Positions 9,339-18,177 of a stretch of 64,000 nt of DNA are shown here, piece by piece (the stretch's first letter is position 1; each line of letters opens with the position of its first letter). The notes under the pieces are model-generated. The model saw nothing but the letters and a program-made list of their open reading frames with translations. It did no database searches and had not been told where the DNA came from. This stretch comes from an uncultured Porphyromonadaceae bacterium (GTDB taxonomy: Bacteria; Bacteroidota; Bacteroidia; Bacteroidales; Muribaculaceae): contig CABTZK010000004.1 of the NCBI GenBank assembly GCA_902489275.1, positions 62,001-126,000 on the forward strand, read 5' to 3'. The position numbers and the translations under genes are program-made.

Positions 9339-10211
9339 TTAATTCCTGAGTTTCATTTGATATTCAGGTGGCGTCACGAGAAGCGTGCCGATTTCCATCA
9401 GGCTATTGTCGAGATAAGTGTAGCGCATGGCCTTTTGCTCGCTCACAATGGCCGCGAACATCATGTTGAGCCTCACTTGCTGCTTGAATGACTTCATCAC
9501 GTGGTCGCGCATGACTTGCACAAAAGCCGGCACGTTGATGGCGTCGGCCTTGGTGTAAGGAATCACAATCTCCATTTCCACGGTTGTGGAGTCAACACTC
9601 ATCTTGATGCTGTTGAGATACTCGTTGGCGTAGATTGGCAACCGGTGCTTGGCCAACGCGGCCTGCGCGGCATCGACGTATTGCGCGACACTCCCGAGTG
9701 GGGGCGGCGAGGCTTTCAATTTCATGTTTCCAATCACCCATCCCACCACATTGGCCGCATCGGCTCGGTGCGCCTCAATGATGAGGAAAGTCGTGAATCC
9801 CGAGTTGAAGGCGATCGCCATGCAATTGTAGGCGGTGTTTCGCTGCATTTTCTGAAACAGCACTCGCTTGGCCGGATAGCCAAGCAGGGAGGTGTCGCCA
9901 ATCTCGGAAAACCGCTCGGCCTCTTTCGCGAAAACGTCCTCTTTCCCAACAATCTGCTGCTTGAGATACTCCGCGGGGTCGAAAGCGCCAATCAGGCAAT
10001 CGACGCGCCCCAACTCGATGATGCGGTGCCTGGCATCGTTGCGGTAGAGTTGCGCGCGAGCGCCAATAGCGTGCAGCGCCCCCCCGTCGTCGTTCATTAT
10101 CCAGCTGTCGTCAGGAGGGACAATCGTGAAATAGTCATTGTCGACTGAAGCAGCCACTGCGCAAAATGCGGCAATAACCGCCAATAGTGTCATCTTATAG
10201 CGTTTTCCCAT
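9339..10211 (-). CDS. Exported protein of unknown function
   Basis: The 290-residue product begins MGKRYKMTLLAVIAAFCAVAAS, a signal peptide; the second Met (codon 7) is an alternative start. The mature part contains FTIVPPDDSW, two alpha/beta-looking halves, and a C-terminal region with LGTLLVTPPEYQ-like beta strands. I do not recognise a family. It is not Cys-anchored. It lies 65 bases after the paralogous lipoprotein genes on the same strand and is probably co-expressed with them. Confidence 0.82.
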   Translation of the reverse strand: MGKRYKMTLLAVIAAFCAVAASVDNDYFTIVPPDDSWIMNDDGGALHAIGARAQLYRNDARHRIIELGRVDCLIGAFDPAEYLKQQIVGKEDVFAKEAERFSEIGDTSLLGYPAKRVLFQKMQRNTAYNCMAIAFNSGFTTFLIIEAHRADAANVVGWVIGNMKLKASPPPLGSVAQYVDAAQAALAKHRLPIYANEYLNSIKMSVDSTTVEMEIVIPYTKADAINVPAFVQVMRDHVMKSFKQQVRLNMMFAAIVSEQKAMRYTYLDNSLMEIGTLLVTPPEYQMKLRN

Positions 10212-10276
10212 TCTCGGTTAATTCTATCGGGTTCAACGATAAACTCTCGGTGCGATCGGGGTGTCGCACCACAACA

Positions 10277-11323
10277 TCAGCCCACAAGCTCTTTTGGCCC
10301 CCACTGGGCGGTGACTTGCTCTAAGTATTGCTTGGCGCGAGCGTCCTTGATGGCCTTGATGGCCTGGTAAAGCTCGTTTTTCTCGACAAAACCCTTGCTA
10401 AACACGGCTTCAAAGACTGGCATGACGTGATTTTGCCGGTGATTGGCAATCCACAGGAGAAACCGCTCGCGATTGGTCTCGAACATGAGCGAGGCACTGT
10501 GGGTCAAATCCATGAACTCGCTCGTTTCGGGCTTGATGGCGCTTGCCAGCTGGTCAAGGCGCTCCATTTGCCCTTTCCCCGTTTGCGGATAGCGGTCGAG
10601 GTCGGCCAAGTCAAAGAACACCGTCAATGAGGGGTCGCCATCAACCGGCTTGCCAGTTTGCCGCACTGTTTTCATGGCTTGAACATCGAGCGTGCCGTCA
10701 TCGGCCATGGCATAGACATAGCTGCGCTCAACCGTCCAAATGGCTGGGCCTTGCTTGTCGCCAGCCACAGGAAGGCGACTCACCTTGCGGTCAAGTACAA
10801 TCGAGTCGCCGCCGAGGTGACAAATCGTGCTGTCGGTCAAGACATCGCCCATGCCGCCATCCACCATCGAGTAGTCATTGACTTGGCTCCAGGAGCCGGT
10901 TGAGATCGCATCTTTCACCTTGCCACTCTTGTCGTAGGTGACCATGAGAATGCCGTAGCCGTCACCTCCCTCCATCCAATAGGCCACGAGCGTGTGGTCA
11001 TTCCTCATGGGATGCACAGCCACAATCTTGGAGGCCACGGGGGAATCAGCAAGCCCAGCAGCCGGCACATCCTTGAGCAACGCGACCACCTGCTTCTCGC
11101 TCAGGGGAATCATGGGTCGCTGCTCCTGGTCGCCCCACACGTTGATCACACTATCCACAACCACTTGACTGGCATCAATGCCCATCTCTCTCAAGAAAGC
11201 GATGCCCTCGGTCTTGGCTTCGGCAATGGCTTTTTGAGCCTCGTCACTCCGCTTCCCGTGACCACAGCTACAGCATAGCGCAGCCAATGCCAGCAGGGAG
11301 AGCAAAATCCTCGTTTTCATCAT
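10277..11323 (-). CDS. Lipoprotein of unknown function, paralogue of the next gene upstream
   Basis: The 348-residue protein starts with MMKTRILLSLLALAALCCSCG, a lipoprotein signal with Cys at positions 17-20. It shares an ordered set of motifs with its neighbour at 11340: FLREMGID near the N-terminus, a YDKSGKVKD strand, a DYSMVDGGMGDVLTDSTI block, and a C-terminal GFVEKNELYQAI followed by TAQWG. The two genes are 16 bases apart and look like an old tandem duplication. No known family was recognised. A periplasmic or outer-membrane location is inferred from the lipobox. Confidence 0.85.
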   Translation of the reverse strand: MMKTRILLSLLALAALCCSCGHGKRSDEAQKAIAEAKTEGIAFLREMGIDASQVVVDSVINVWGDQEQRPMIPLSEKQVVALLKDVPAAGLADSPVASKIVAVHPMRNDHTLVAYWMEGGDGYGILMVTYDKSGKVKDAISTGSWSQVNDYSMVDGGMGDVLTDSTICHLGGDSIVLDRKVSRLPVAGDKQGPAIWTVERSYVYAMADDGTLDVQAMKTVRQTGKPVDGDPSLTVFFDLADLDRYPQTGKGQMERLDQLASAIKPETSEFMDLTHSASLMFETNRERFLLWIANHRQNHVMPVFEAVFSKGFVEKNELYQAIKAIKDARAKQYLEQVTAQWGPKELVG

Positions 11324-11339
11324 CTTTTCATTTTTAGCG

Positions 11340-12473
11340 TTATCCCATGGCTCCGTTCAGCCCCCACTGTGCAGTGAGCTGCCCTACAGCCTTTTTAGCC
11401 GTTTCATTGGTCATTTTATCAATGTCGCTCACCAGTTTTTCCTTGCTGACGAAGCCTTCGCCAATCACGCTTTTCCACACCTTGATGAGGGGCGCGTCGA
11501 GATGCGCCGCCATCCAGTTGAGCGCGTTTTGGGGGTTGCGGTCATACATCCTGGCAAGGGCCGATTGCATGGTCCTCAAGGTACACGTCCCGGTGTAATC
11601 CCCCTCCGCGCCAGGGTTGACATACTTGGGTTGAGCAGCCATGGCGTTCAGTTTGTCATATACCGATTGGTCACTATAGGGATATTCAGATATATCATCG
11701 ATTTCGCGTTCCAGCAGTATTGCGGGTGGCACATTTTCCATTTTTTCATTTTTGACATCAATCAAGGCGATGCGCCCCTTGTCGTCAATCTTATAGGAGA
11801 AACGCCGCTCCATGAGCCATAAGTCCTTGTCCTTGACAAGCGTGTCGGGCTGCTCGCTTTGAGCAGCTGACTTCTTAGGCTCGCTATGTCCCTCATACTG
11901 GCCATCGACTTTCTTGACGCTAAAGGCATCGTTGGCGGTAAACTCAATGCAAGCACTGTTGATGTCGCAGGTTATTGCGCTCATGCCACTGTCCCAGGAA
12001 CGATTCAAGTTCCACGGGCCGAGGTCCATGTAATCGGTCAATTTCCCGTTTTTGTCATAAATGCCCAGGCTGCCTATCGCGACATCACCGACCTCGACGG
12101 TGAAAGCCACCATGGTATAGTCGTTTTGCAGCGCCTTCACGCCAGCGATGAAGAAAGCGCCATCGGGCACCTCTCCCTCGTCGACATTCATTCCCTCGGT
12201 GTTTTTCAAGAAAGGAAAAACCTCGCTCAAGAGCGCCGCCGACTGCTCGTCGTCGAGAAAGATGCCTTCGGGCATTTCCTTGCTCCCGTCGTAAAGCGAG
12301 ATAAACTCGACTTTTTGGATGGAATCAATCCCCAATTTTCTGAGGAAATCGAAATTGGACTTGACGCGCTCAACATTGGCTGTCTCACCGTCTGTAACGG
12401 CTGTGGGCTTGTTGCTGCAAGCGGCCAGTAACACCGCTACTGCTGCAATGAGCAAAAGTTTAGATGACTTCAT
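11340..12473 (-). CDS. Lipoprotein of unknown function, paralogue of the gene at 10277
   Basis: The 377-residue protein begins MKSSKLLLIAAVAVLLAACSN with a clear lipobox (Cys19). Motifs shared with the neighbouring copy are FLRKLGID, IYDKNGKLTDYM, MSAITCDINSACIEF, and the C-terminal GFVSKEKLVSDI and LTAQWG. An insertion around residues 185-205 (Ser/Lys/Gln-rich) is unique to this copy. It is the upstream member of the pair and lies 99 bases below the small membrane protein gene. The function is unknown. Confidence 0.85.
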   Translation of the reverse strand: MKSSKLLLIAAVAVLLAACSNKPTAVTDGETANVERVKSNFDFLRKLGIDSIQKVEFISLYDGSKEMPEGIFLDDEQSAALLSEVFPFLKNTEGMNVDEGEVPDGAFFIAGVKALQNDYTMVAFTVEVGDVAIGSLGIYDKNGKLTDYMDLGPWNLNRSWDSGMSAITCDINSACIEFTANDAFSVKKVDGQYEGHSEPKKSAAQSEQPDTLVKDKDLWLMERRFSYKIDDKGRIALIDVKNEKMENVPPAILLEREIDDISEYPYSDQSVYDKLNAMAAQPKYVNPGAEGDYTGTCTLRTMQSALARMYDRNPQNALNWMAAHLDAPLIKVWKSVIGEGFVSKEKLVSDIDKMTNETAKKAVGQLTAQWGLNGAMG

Positions 12474-12572
12474 CTTATTATTTTTATTGAATTTGTTACA
12501 CTTTATTGAACCGGCACAGGTGTGGCAAATTGAATGTTTTTGGGCGTAATTTCCAACCGCGCGCGATTCATT

Positions 12573-12809
12573 TTAACTCGACATGCAGGTATCAACCTTC
12601 ACTTGTGGCTTGGTAGCCTTGGGCGGAACAGTCGGCTTGGCCGTGACGCGCTCAACGGCAACCGGCTTTGGCTGCACGTGGTGATGCTTCACCTGCCAAG
12701 CGTGCATCACGAAACAAGCGGTCACAAGCAGTAGAAACATGATGAAGCTCCACGTGTTTCGGCGATGGTGCTGCCTCATCTTCTCGTCAATATATTTTTC
12801 TTCCTCCAT
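12573..12809 (-). CDS. Small single-pass membrane protein
   Basis: The 78-residue product has a charged N-terminus (MEEEKYIDEKMRQHHRRN), one hydrophobic helix (about residues 20-38, WSFIMFLLLVTACFVMHAW) and a His/Pro/Lys-rich tail. It looks like an inner-membrane protein with the tail outside (inference). It is the first gene of the minus-strand run leading to the two lipoproteins. The family is not recognised. The hydrophobic helix and position support a real gene. Confidence 0.68.
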   Translation of the reverse strand: MEEEKYIDEKMRQHHRRNTWSFIMFLLLVTACFVMHAWQVKHHHVQPKPVAVERVTAKPTVPPKATKPQVKVDTCMSS

Positions 12810-12949
12810 GTTTTTGTTCTTGTGGCGAAGTTACAACTAATTGCGGAAACAGGCTTCATGAAAGTGGTCAAAAAAAACAAAAAAACATGAAAAAGCACAG
12901 CCTGGGCGGCGAGCGGCGCACATTCGACCGATTATTGGCACAAAATCAT

Positions 12950-12957
12950 TATCTTTG
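12950..12957 (+). promoter_or_regulatory. Bacteroidetes -7 box (TATCTTTG) for dacB
   Basis: TATCTTTG would start transcription near 12961, which rules out the longer frame beginning at 12887 and leaves the ATG at 12989. A 9-codon frame (12963-12992) lies between. Confidence 0.65.
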
Positions 12958-12988
12958 CAACAATGAAACAAAAAGACGAAATCGCCCC

Positions 12989-14407
12989 ATGAACTATCTC
13001 GGCCAATTATTTTGGTGCCTTGCGCTCCTGTGCTGCCTCTCGGCAAGCGCTGTGACACACGAGCGCGCTCAATGCGCAATCAACGCATTTGCCGCCGACT
13101 CGGCATTGAGGCACGCGTCAATCACCGTGGCCGTGGGCGACATTGCAGGCGATTCCCTCATCGCAAGCCACAATGCCGACCTGTCGTGCATCACCGCATC
13201 GACCATGAAAGCGGTCACCTCCTCGGCCGCATTGCAACTGCTGGGCCCTGATTTCACTTTTAAGACCAAGGTGCGGCTCAAAGGACAGCGCAAGAAAGAC
13301 AAATTCAAGGGGGAAATGGTGATTGTAGGCGCTTGCGACCCCACATTAGGAAGCCGATATTTCAAGGAGCAGCCTAACATCGTCGACGAAATTCTAAGCA
13401 CACTGCATTCGTTAGGCATCAAGAAAGTGGAAGGTAAAGTGGCGGTCGACGACTCGCTCGTGCCTTACCCCGCCACCAACGGCTGGTGGGACGTGGGCGA
13501 CCTGGCCACGGACTACGGCATGGGCATCCACGCACTCAACTACTGCGACAACCTGGTCCTCCTCCAGTTCAAGGGGGCGAACGGCGCTGTACAAGACCTC
13601 AAGTTAGAGCCGGCCGTGCCTGGGGTGAAAATGCTCACTCGCCTGAATGGCCGAACGAGCGACAACATCGACGTTCGGCTTGACGAAGGCACGAATGCCC
13701 TCGTGCTCTCGGGATCGGTTGCCAATCAAGACTACGCCCTCGCTGTCGCCAACCCCGCCCCGGCGGCCATGTTGGTCGACAGCCTTCTCCACGCGCTCCA
13801 TGGCGCTGGCATCAAGTTCAAGCCCAAAGACAAGATCCTGTCAAAAACCAAAAATGTTGACCAAGTTGAGTTCGAGCATTCATCGCCTCCTCTCAAAGAC
13901 ATCATCACCTCGCTGCTCGACCGAAGCGACAACATGATGACCGAGGGGCTGCTGCGCGCGATTGCCATCTACACCGGTCATGAAGGCACAGCAGCCCAGG
14001 GCACGGCAATGGTCGACAGCCTGTGGCAGAGCCAGGGCATCGACACCCGCTCCCTATTCCAATACGACGGCAGCGGCCTTGCCCGGGCCAACAAAGCCTC
14101 GGGGCGGTTTTTCGTGCAGTTGCTTGCCCATGCCGCCAAGCACCCAGCCGATGACGTGTGTCTGCACCAGCTCATGCCTGCGGCGGGCAAGCGCATGGGG
14201 AAACGGCTTGCTGAAAGTCGCCTGAGCCATGACCTTGTGGTCAAGAGCGGCAGCATGACCCAGGTGCAATGCTTCGTGGGCTATTATCCCGCCAGCAAGC
14301 CAGAGTACACCTTTGCCGCGCTCGTCAACAACTGGAACGGCTCCCGTGCCGCGCTCAAAGAAAAAATCGGCATGATGCTGATGCGTATTTTCGACGCAGA
14401 CCAGTAA
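12989..14407 (+). CDS. dacB: D-alanyl-D-alanine carboxypeptidase/endopeptidase (PBP4, peptidase S13)
   Basis: The 472-residue protein carries all three penicillin-binding motifs in the S13 order and spacing: STMK (Ser71-Lys74), SDN (313-315) and KSG (419-421). A signal peptide (MNYLGQLFWCLALLCCLSASA) follows the chosen start. The large insert between the first and second motifs is typical of PBP4. The enzyme trims or cleaves peptidoglycan cross-links in the periplasm. The longer frame from 12887 was rejected because the promoter box lies inside it. A 9-codon upstream frame ends in TGA overlapping this ATG, which suggests translational coupling. Confidence 0.94.
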   Translation: MNYLGQLFWCLALLCCLSASAVTHERAQCAINAFAADSALRHASITVAVGDIAGDSLIASHNADLSCITASTMKAVTSSAALQLLGPDFTFKTKVRLKGQRKKDKFKGEMVIVGACDPTLGSRYFKEQPNIVDEILSTLHSLGIKKVEGKVAVDDSLVPYPATNGWWDVGDLATDYGMGIHALNYCDNLVLLQFKGANGAVQDLKLEPAVPGVKMLTRLNGRTSDNIDVRLDEGTNALVLSGSVANQDYALAVANPAPAAMLVDSLLHALHGAGIKFKPKDKILSKTKNVDQVEFEHSSPPLKDIITSLLDRSDNMMTEGLLRAIAIYTGHEGTAAQGTAMVDSLWQSQGIDTRSLFQYDGSGLARANKASGRFFVQLLAHAAKHPADDVCLHQLMPAAGKRMGKRLAESRLSHDLVVKSGSMTQVQCFVGYYPASKPEYTFAALVNNWNGSRAALKEKIGMMLMRIFDADQ

Positions 14408-14477
14408 TTTTTGCTAAGAATTAATTTTTTTTGCTAAAAAATGCTCACTTTTGAAATTTAAATTGTTTTTTTTTCGT

Positions 14478-14485
14478 TATGTTTG
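14478..14485 (+). promoter_or_regulatory. Bacteroidetes -7 box (TATGTTTG) for the acidic protein gene
   Basis: TATGTTTG contains the ATG at 14479 that opens the longest frame, so that ATG cannot be the start; translation should begin at 14557. Confidence 0.6.
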
Positions 14486-14556
14486 CGATAGATTTATCAC
14501 GCACTTGTGTGAAAAATCAAACGACATATCAGAAATTGAATCAAAAACAAATAAAA

Positions 14557-15360
14557 ATGGATGCTTCTTTCACCAAACTACTCTCAATGGCCTACGAGCT
14601 TGAAGGACTGCTCCTTGTCGCCGAGAAAGGCGACAACGGCAACCCACAATTGGTTCTGAAGCTCATCAAGGACAAAGCACAGCATCTGGCGGAGCTGGCG
14701 CTCGACTTGAGACTGCCCGAGATCCAGAAACACCCTGCAAGCGCGCCGGCAGAAACGCCACCGCCCTTTGAGGCTGCCTCACAGCCTGAGCCCCAGCCAA
14801 CCACTTCCGAGACTTCCACCCCCAAAAGCACCAGGCTGCCATCAGAAGACTATGATGCCGATGAGACTTGGCAACATGATAACGGAGAAGAGCCCCAAGA
14901 GATTTTCAGCATCGGCAGCCAACATGTAGAGTCCAAACGCATCGTTCAGCCCGCCACGGCTAACGCTGGCGAGTCAAAAGCCGATGACGATGCCGATGAC
15001 GACCATGACACACGAGCCGTGACCGCCTACGACACGCCACACGCCCCAACTCCCGCAAGCGACATCGCGCTTGATGATGAAGAAGAGCAGGAAAACAACG
15101 AGGATTTGCGCGTTGACGAGAAGCTCCAGCGCGACCTCTCTAAAGACATGCGCCAGGCGCTGTCGGTCAACGACCGGTTCCGCTTTCGCCGCGAATTGTT
15201 CAGCAACAGCGACTACGAGCTCACCGATGCCCTCGACATGGTTCAGTCGATGAAATCGTTTGACGAAGCCACCGAGTACTTCTACGACGACCTCGGCTGG
15301 AATCAAGACAATGAAGACGTGAAAGCCTTCATGGAAATCGTGCGCAAACATTTTTTATAA
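14557..15360 (+). CDS. Acidic protein of unknown function, two-domain with disordered linker
   Basis: The 267-residue product starts MDASFTKLLSMAYELEGLL. An N-terminal helical part of about 55 residues is followed by a long Pro/Glu/Thr/Ala-rich acidic linker (about 60-190). The C-terminal 80-residue helical domain begins LSKDMRQALSVNDRFRFRRELF and ends AFMEIVRKHFL. No signal peptide is seen, so it is likely cytoplasmic. Similar unnamed proteins are usual in Bacteroidales (general recollection). It lies 21 bases upstream of rsmI and is probably co-transcribed with it. The function is unknown. Confidence 0.82.
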   Translation: MDASFTKLLSMAYELEGLLLVAEKGDNGNPQLVLKLIKDKAQHLAELALDLRLPEIQKHPASAPAETPPPFEAASQPEPQPTTSETSTPKSTRLPSEDYDADETWQHDNGEEPQEIFSIGSQHVESKRIVQPATANAGESKADDDADDDHDTRAVTAYDTPHAPTPASDIALDDEEEQENNEDLRVDEKLQRDLSKDMRQALSVNDRFRFRRELFSNSDYELTDALDMVQSMKSFDEATEYFYDDLGWNQDNEDVKAFMEIVRKHFL

Positions 15361-15381
15361 TTCCACTACTCTATCCGCATC

Positions 15382-16134
15382 ATGGCAGGCAAGCTATACA
15401 TCGTGCCCACCCCCGTCGGGAATCTCGACGACATGACGCCACGCGCCATCCGGGTGCTCAAAGAAGCCCAAGTCATTCTCGCCGAAGACACGCGCACGAG
15501 TGGCGTGCTGATGAAGCACTTCGGCATTGCCACTCCCATGCGCAGCCACCACAAGTTTAATGAGCACGAGACGCTTTCGGAGTTTGTTCAGGAACTGCTG
15601 GCAGGCAGCGTGATGGCGATGGTCACCGATGCGGGGACACCCGGCATCAGCGACCCAGGATTCCTGCTCGCGCGAGCATGCCGCCAGCACCACATTGAGG
15701 TCGAGACCTTGCCAGGCGCCACAGCCTTTGTTCCTGCCATCGTCAACTCGGGGCTGCCCTGCGACCGCTTCACTTTCGAGGGATTCCTCCCGCAAAAGAA
15801 AGGACGCGCGAGCCGCCTTGCCGAGCTGGCCACCGAGCAGCGCACCATGATCTTCTACGAGTCGCCGCTGCGCTTAGCCAAGACCCTGCGGCAACTTGCC
15901 GAAGCCTTTGGCCCCGACCGGGAAGCCTCGGTGAGCCGTGAAATCTCAAAATTGCACAACACCACCCACAACGGCACGCTATCGCAACTTGCCGAGCACT
16001 TCGAGGCTCATGCGCCCCGGGGGGAAATCGTCATTGTCGTGGCAGGCTGTGAGCCTCCCACGAGTGCCAAGGTCGACAAGTACGCCCAATTCAAGAATAA
16101 GAATAATCACAAAACAAATGAAATTGAACTATGA
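15382..16134 (+). CDS. rsmI: 16S rRNA (cytidine1402-2'-O)-methyltransferase RsmI
   Basis: The 250-residue protein starts MAGKLYIVPTPVGNLDDMTPRA and contains EDTRTSGVLMKHF, VTDAGTPGISDPG, PGATAFVPAIVNSGLPCDRFTFEGFLP and FYESPLRL, the tetrapyrrole-methylase-fold signature of RsmI. It methylates the ribose of C1402 in the decoding centre. Its last 4 bases overlap the start of the next lipoprotein gene (ATGA), so the two are coupled. Confidence 0.97.
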   Translation: MAGKLYIVPTPVGNLDDMTPRAIRVLKEAQVILAEDTRTSGVLMKHFGIATPMRSHHKFNEHETLSEFVQELLAGSVMAMVTDAGTPGISDPGFLLARACRQHHIEVETLPGATAFVPAIVNSGLPCDRFTFEGFLPQKKGRASRLAELATEQRTMIFYESPLRLAKTLRQLAEAFGPDREASVSREISKLHNTTHNGTLSQLAEHFEAHAPRGEIVIVVAGCEPPTSAKVDKYAQFKNKNNHKTNEIEL

Positions 16135-17036
16135 AAAATTTACTGAAAATCGTCCTTTTAGCAATAGGACTCGTGGCCATTTTGCCATCATGTAACAAGG
16201 GAAACGAGCAAAAAAATGCTCAAGTGAATCAAGACTCTATCGACAAGTTGGCACTCAACGACTCGCTGGCAACCGTGCGCGCCGAGAAAGACACCTTGGC
16301 GGCGATCATGGCCGAGGTGAGCGACGGAATGAATCAAATCATGGATATGCAGAAAATCATGAGCGTGGAAAACATCAGTGCCGACTCGCCCTACAAGAAA
16401 GGGCAGCTGCGCAACAATATCCTCGCCATTCAGAAAAACATATCGGCACAAAACCAGCGTCTCGCCGAGTTGGAGAAGAGGCTCCAACGCTCAACGTCCT
16501 ACTCCGACGAGATGAAGAAACAGGTGCAAAGCCTCAAGAAGCAACTGGAAAACCAGCAGAACATCATCACGAACCTCACCACCCAGTTGGAGCAGGCACA
16601 CGTGAAAATTAGAAGCCTCAACACCACCGTCGACTCGCTGCACACCGAGAACACCAAGGTCAGCAACGCCTATCACAACGAGCAACATAAGGTGCAAGAG
16701 GAAACAACACGCGCCAACAACCTGATGAACGAAATGAACGTGTGCTACTACGTCATCGGCTCCAAGAAAGAGCTCAAGAAGCAAAGAATCATTGAGACGG
16801 GCTTCCTCAAGAAAACCAAGGTTATGGAGGGTGACTACACCCAATCCTACTTCACCAAGACCGACAAGCGCGTGCTCACCCGGCTCCCCTTGCACAGCAA
16901 GAGCGCCGAAGTGATGTCGAAGCACCCGAGAGGCTCCTACGTGATTGAGGACGCAAATGGGCAAAAAGTACTCAGAATCACCAATCCTGCCCGCTTCTGG
17001 GAACTCTCTAACTACCTGGTCGTCAAAATCGATTGA
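16131..17036 (+). CDS. Coiled-coil lipoprotein of unknown function
   Basis: The 301-residue protein begins MKNLLKIVLLAIGLVAILPSC with a lipobox Cys21. Residues of roughly 40-200 form a long heptad-like coiled coil (repeated Leu with Lys/Glu/Gln, for example NQRLAELEKRL and KQVQSLKKQLENQ). The C-terminal 90 residues form a compact domain (YYVIGSKKELKKQRIIETGFLKK, then WELSNYLVVKI). It probably spans part of the periplasm from a membrane anchor (inference). It overlaps rsmI by 4 bases and lies 4 bases before glycerate kinase. Confidence 0.88.
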   Translation: MKNLLKIVLLAIGLVAILPSCNKGNEQKNAQVNQDSIDKLALNDSLATVRAEKDTLAAIMAEVSDGMNQIMDMQKIMSVENISADSPYKKGQLRNNILAIQKNISAQNQRLAELEKRLQRSTSYSDEMKKQVQSLKKQLENQQNIITNLTTQLEQAHVKIRSLNTTVDSLHTENTKVSNAYHNEQHKVQEETTRANNLMNEMNVCYYVIGSKKELKKQRIIETGFLKKTKVMEGDYTQSYFTKTDKRVLTRLPLHSKSAEVMSKHPRGSYVIEDANGQKVLRITNPARFWELSNYLVVKID

Positions 17037-17040
17037 CCCC

Positions 17041-18177
17041 ATGAAAATCGTCCTGGCATTCGACAAGTTTAAAGGCTCGGCAACCTCTGTGGAACTGGCC
17101 GATGCGGCTTGCGAGGCCATTGTCTCGATTTTCCCTCATTCTGAGGTTCTCAAGATTCCCATTGCCGATGGAGGCGATGGCACTGTCGACGCACTGGCCG
17201 CCAGCTATCCGGCGGCACAGTGCGTCTCATGTACAGTCGATGCGCCTTTGCCTGCGCTCCAGCCTGTTGAGGCTCAATACATTATCGACGAGCAGTCACG
17301 CACGGCCTTGATGGAACTCTCGGCAGCCAGCGGCCTTGTCCTTGTGCCACCGCACGCGCGAGACGTGATGAAAGCGTCGACGGCAGGCACCGGGCAAATG
17401 ATACTGGATGCCATCGCGCACGGCTGCAATCACATCATCATCGGCCTTGGAGGGAGCGCCACCAACGACTGCGCCACAGGACTGCTTGCGGCATTAGGGT
17501 TTGAGTTCCTCGACGCCGGGGGGCATCCCCTTTATCCTTGCGGCGAGCATCTTGGCGAAATCGCACAAGTTGACCAGAGCGGTGTTGCCGCCGAAGTGCG
17601 CAACACCCATTTCACCCTGATTGGCGATGTCGACAACGTGTTGTGCGGCCCCCAAGGGTGCGCCCGGGTCTATGCCCCGCAAAAGGGCGCTACACACTGG
17701 CAGACGCTGCAACTTGACGAAGGCGCGAGACACTTCGCGCACCTGCTGCCTCCAGGCCTCGCCAGCACTCCGGGAGCCGGCGCGGCGGGTGGAACAGCGG
17801 CAGGCATGCTGGCCTTTCTCGATGCCGAGTTGTGTCCTGGCATCGAGGCCGTGCTCAACCTGATACAATTTGACTGGAAAATCACCGGCGCCGATTTCGT
17901 GTTCACAGGCGAGGGCCGCATCGATGCCCAAACGGCCATGAGCAAAGCACCCATGGGCGTGCTGCGCGCTGCCCGCAAGCAAGGGATTCCTGTGATTGCC
18001 TTGTGCGGAGGCATCGCCAGCGGCTTTGATGCCGACACCTTGGGCTTTGATGCCGTGTTCTCCATCACGCCAGCCCCCATGACGCTGGCGCAAGCCATGC
18101 AGCGCGACACGTGCCTGCACCATGTGAAACGGCAAGTGATCCAAATCATGAGGCTTTTGAAACGGGAAATCTCATGA
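17041..18177 (+). CDS. Glycerate kinase
   Basis: The start was placed at MKIVLAFDKFKGSATS (17041), the conserved N-terminus of the GckA/GlxK-type kinase family; an upstream ATG in the same frame would overlap the preceding gene by nearly 100 bases. The 378-residue protein has IADGGDGTVDAL, GLGGSATNDCATGLLAALG, TPGAGAAGGTA and FTGEGRIDAQT. It phosphorylates D-glycerate to a phosphoglycerate, feeding glycolysis or serine metabolism. The stop codon overlaps the ATG of the next gene. Confidence 0.95.
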   Translation: MKIVLAFDKFKGSATSVELADAACEAIVSIFPHSEVLKIPIADGGDGTVDALAASYPAAQCVSCTVDAPLPALQPVEAQYIIDEQSRTALMELSAASGLVLVPPHARDVMKASTAGTGQMILDAIAHGCNHIIIGLGGSATNDCATGLLAALGFEFLDAGGHPLYPCGEHLGEIAQVDQSGVAAEVRNTHFTLIGDVDNVLCGPQGCARVYAPQKGATHWQTLQLDEGARHFAHLLPPGLASTPGAGAAGGTAAGMLAFLDAELCPGIEAVLNLIQFDWKITGADFVFTGEGRIDAQTAMSKAPMGVLRAARKQGIPVIALCGGIASGFDADTLGFDAVFSITPAPMTLAQAMQRDTCLHHVKRQVIQIMRLLKREIS

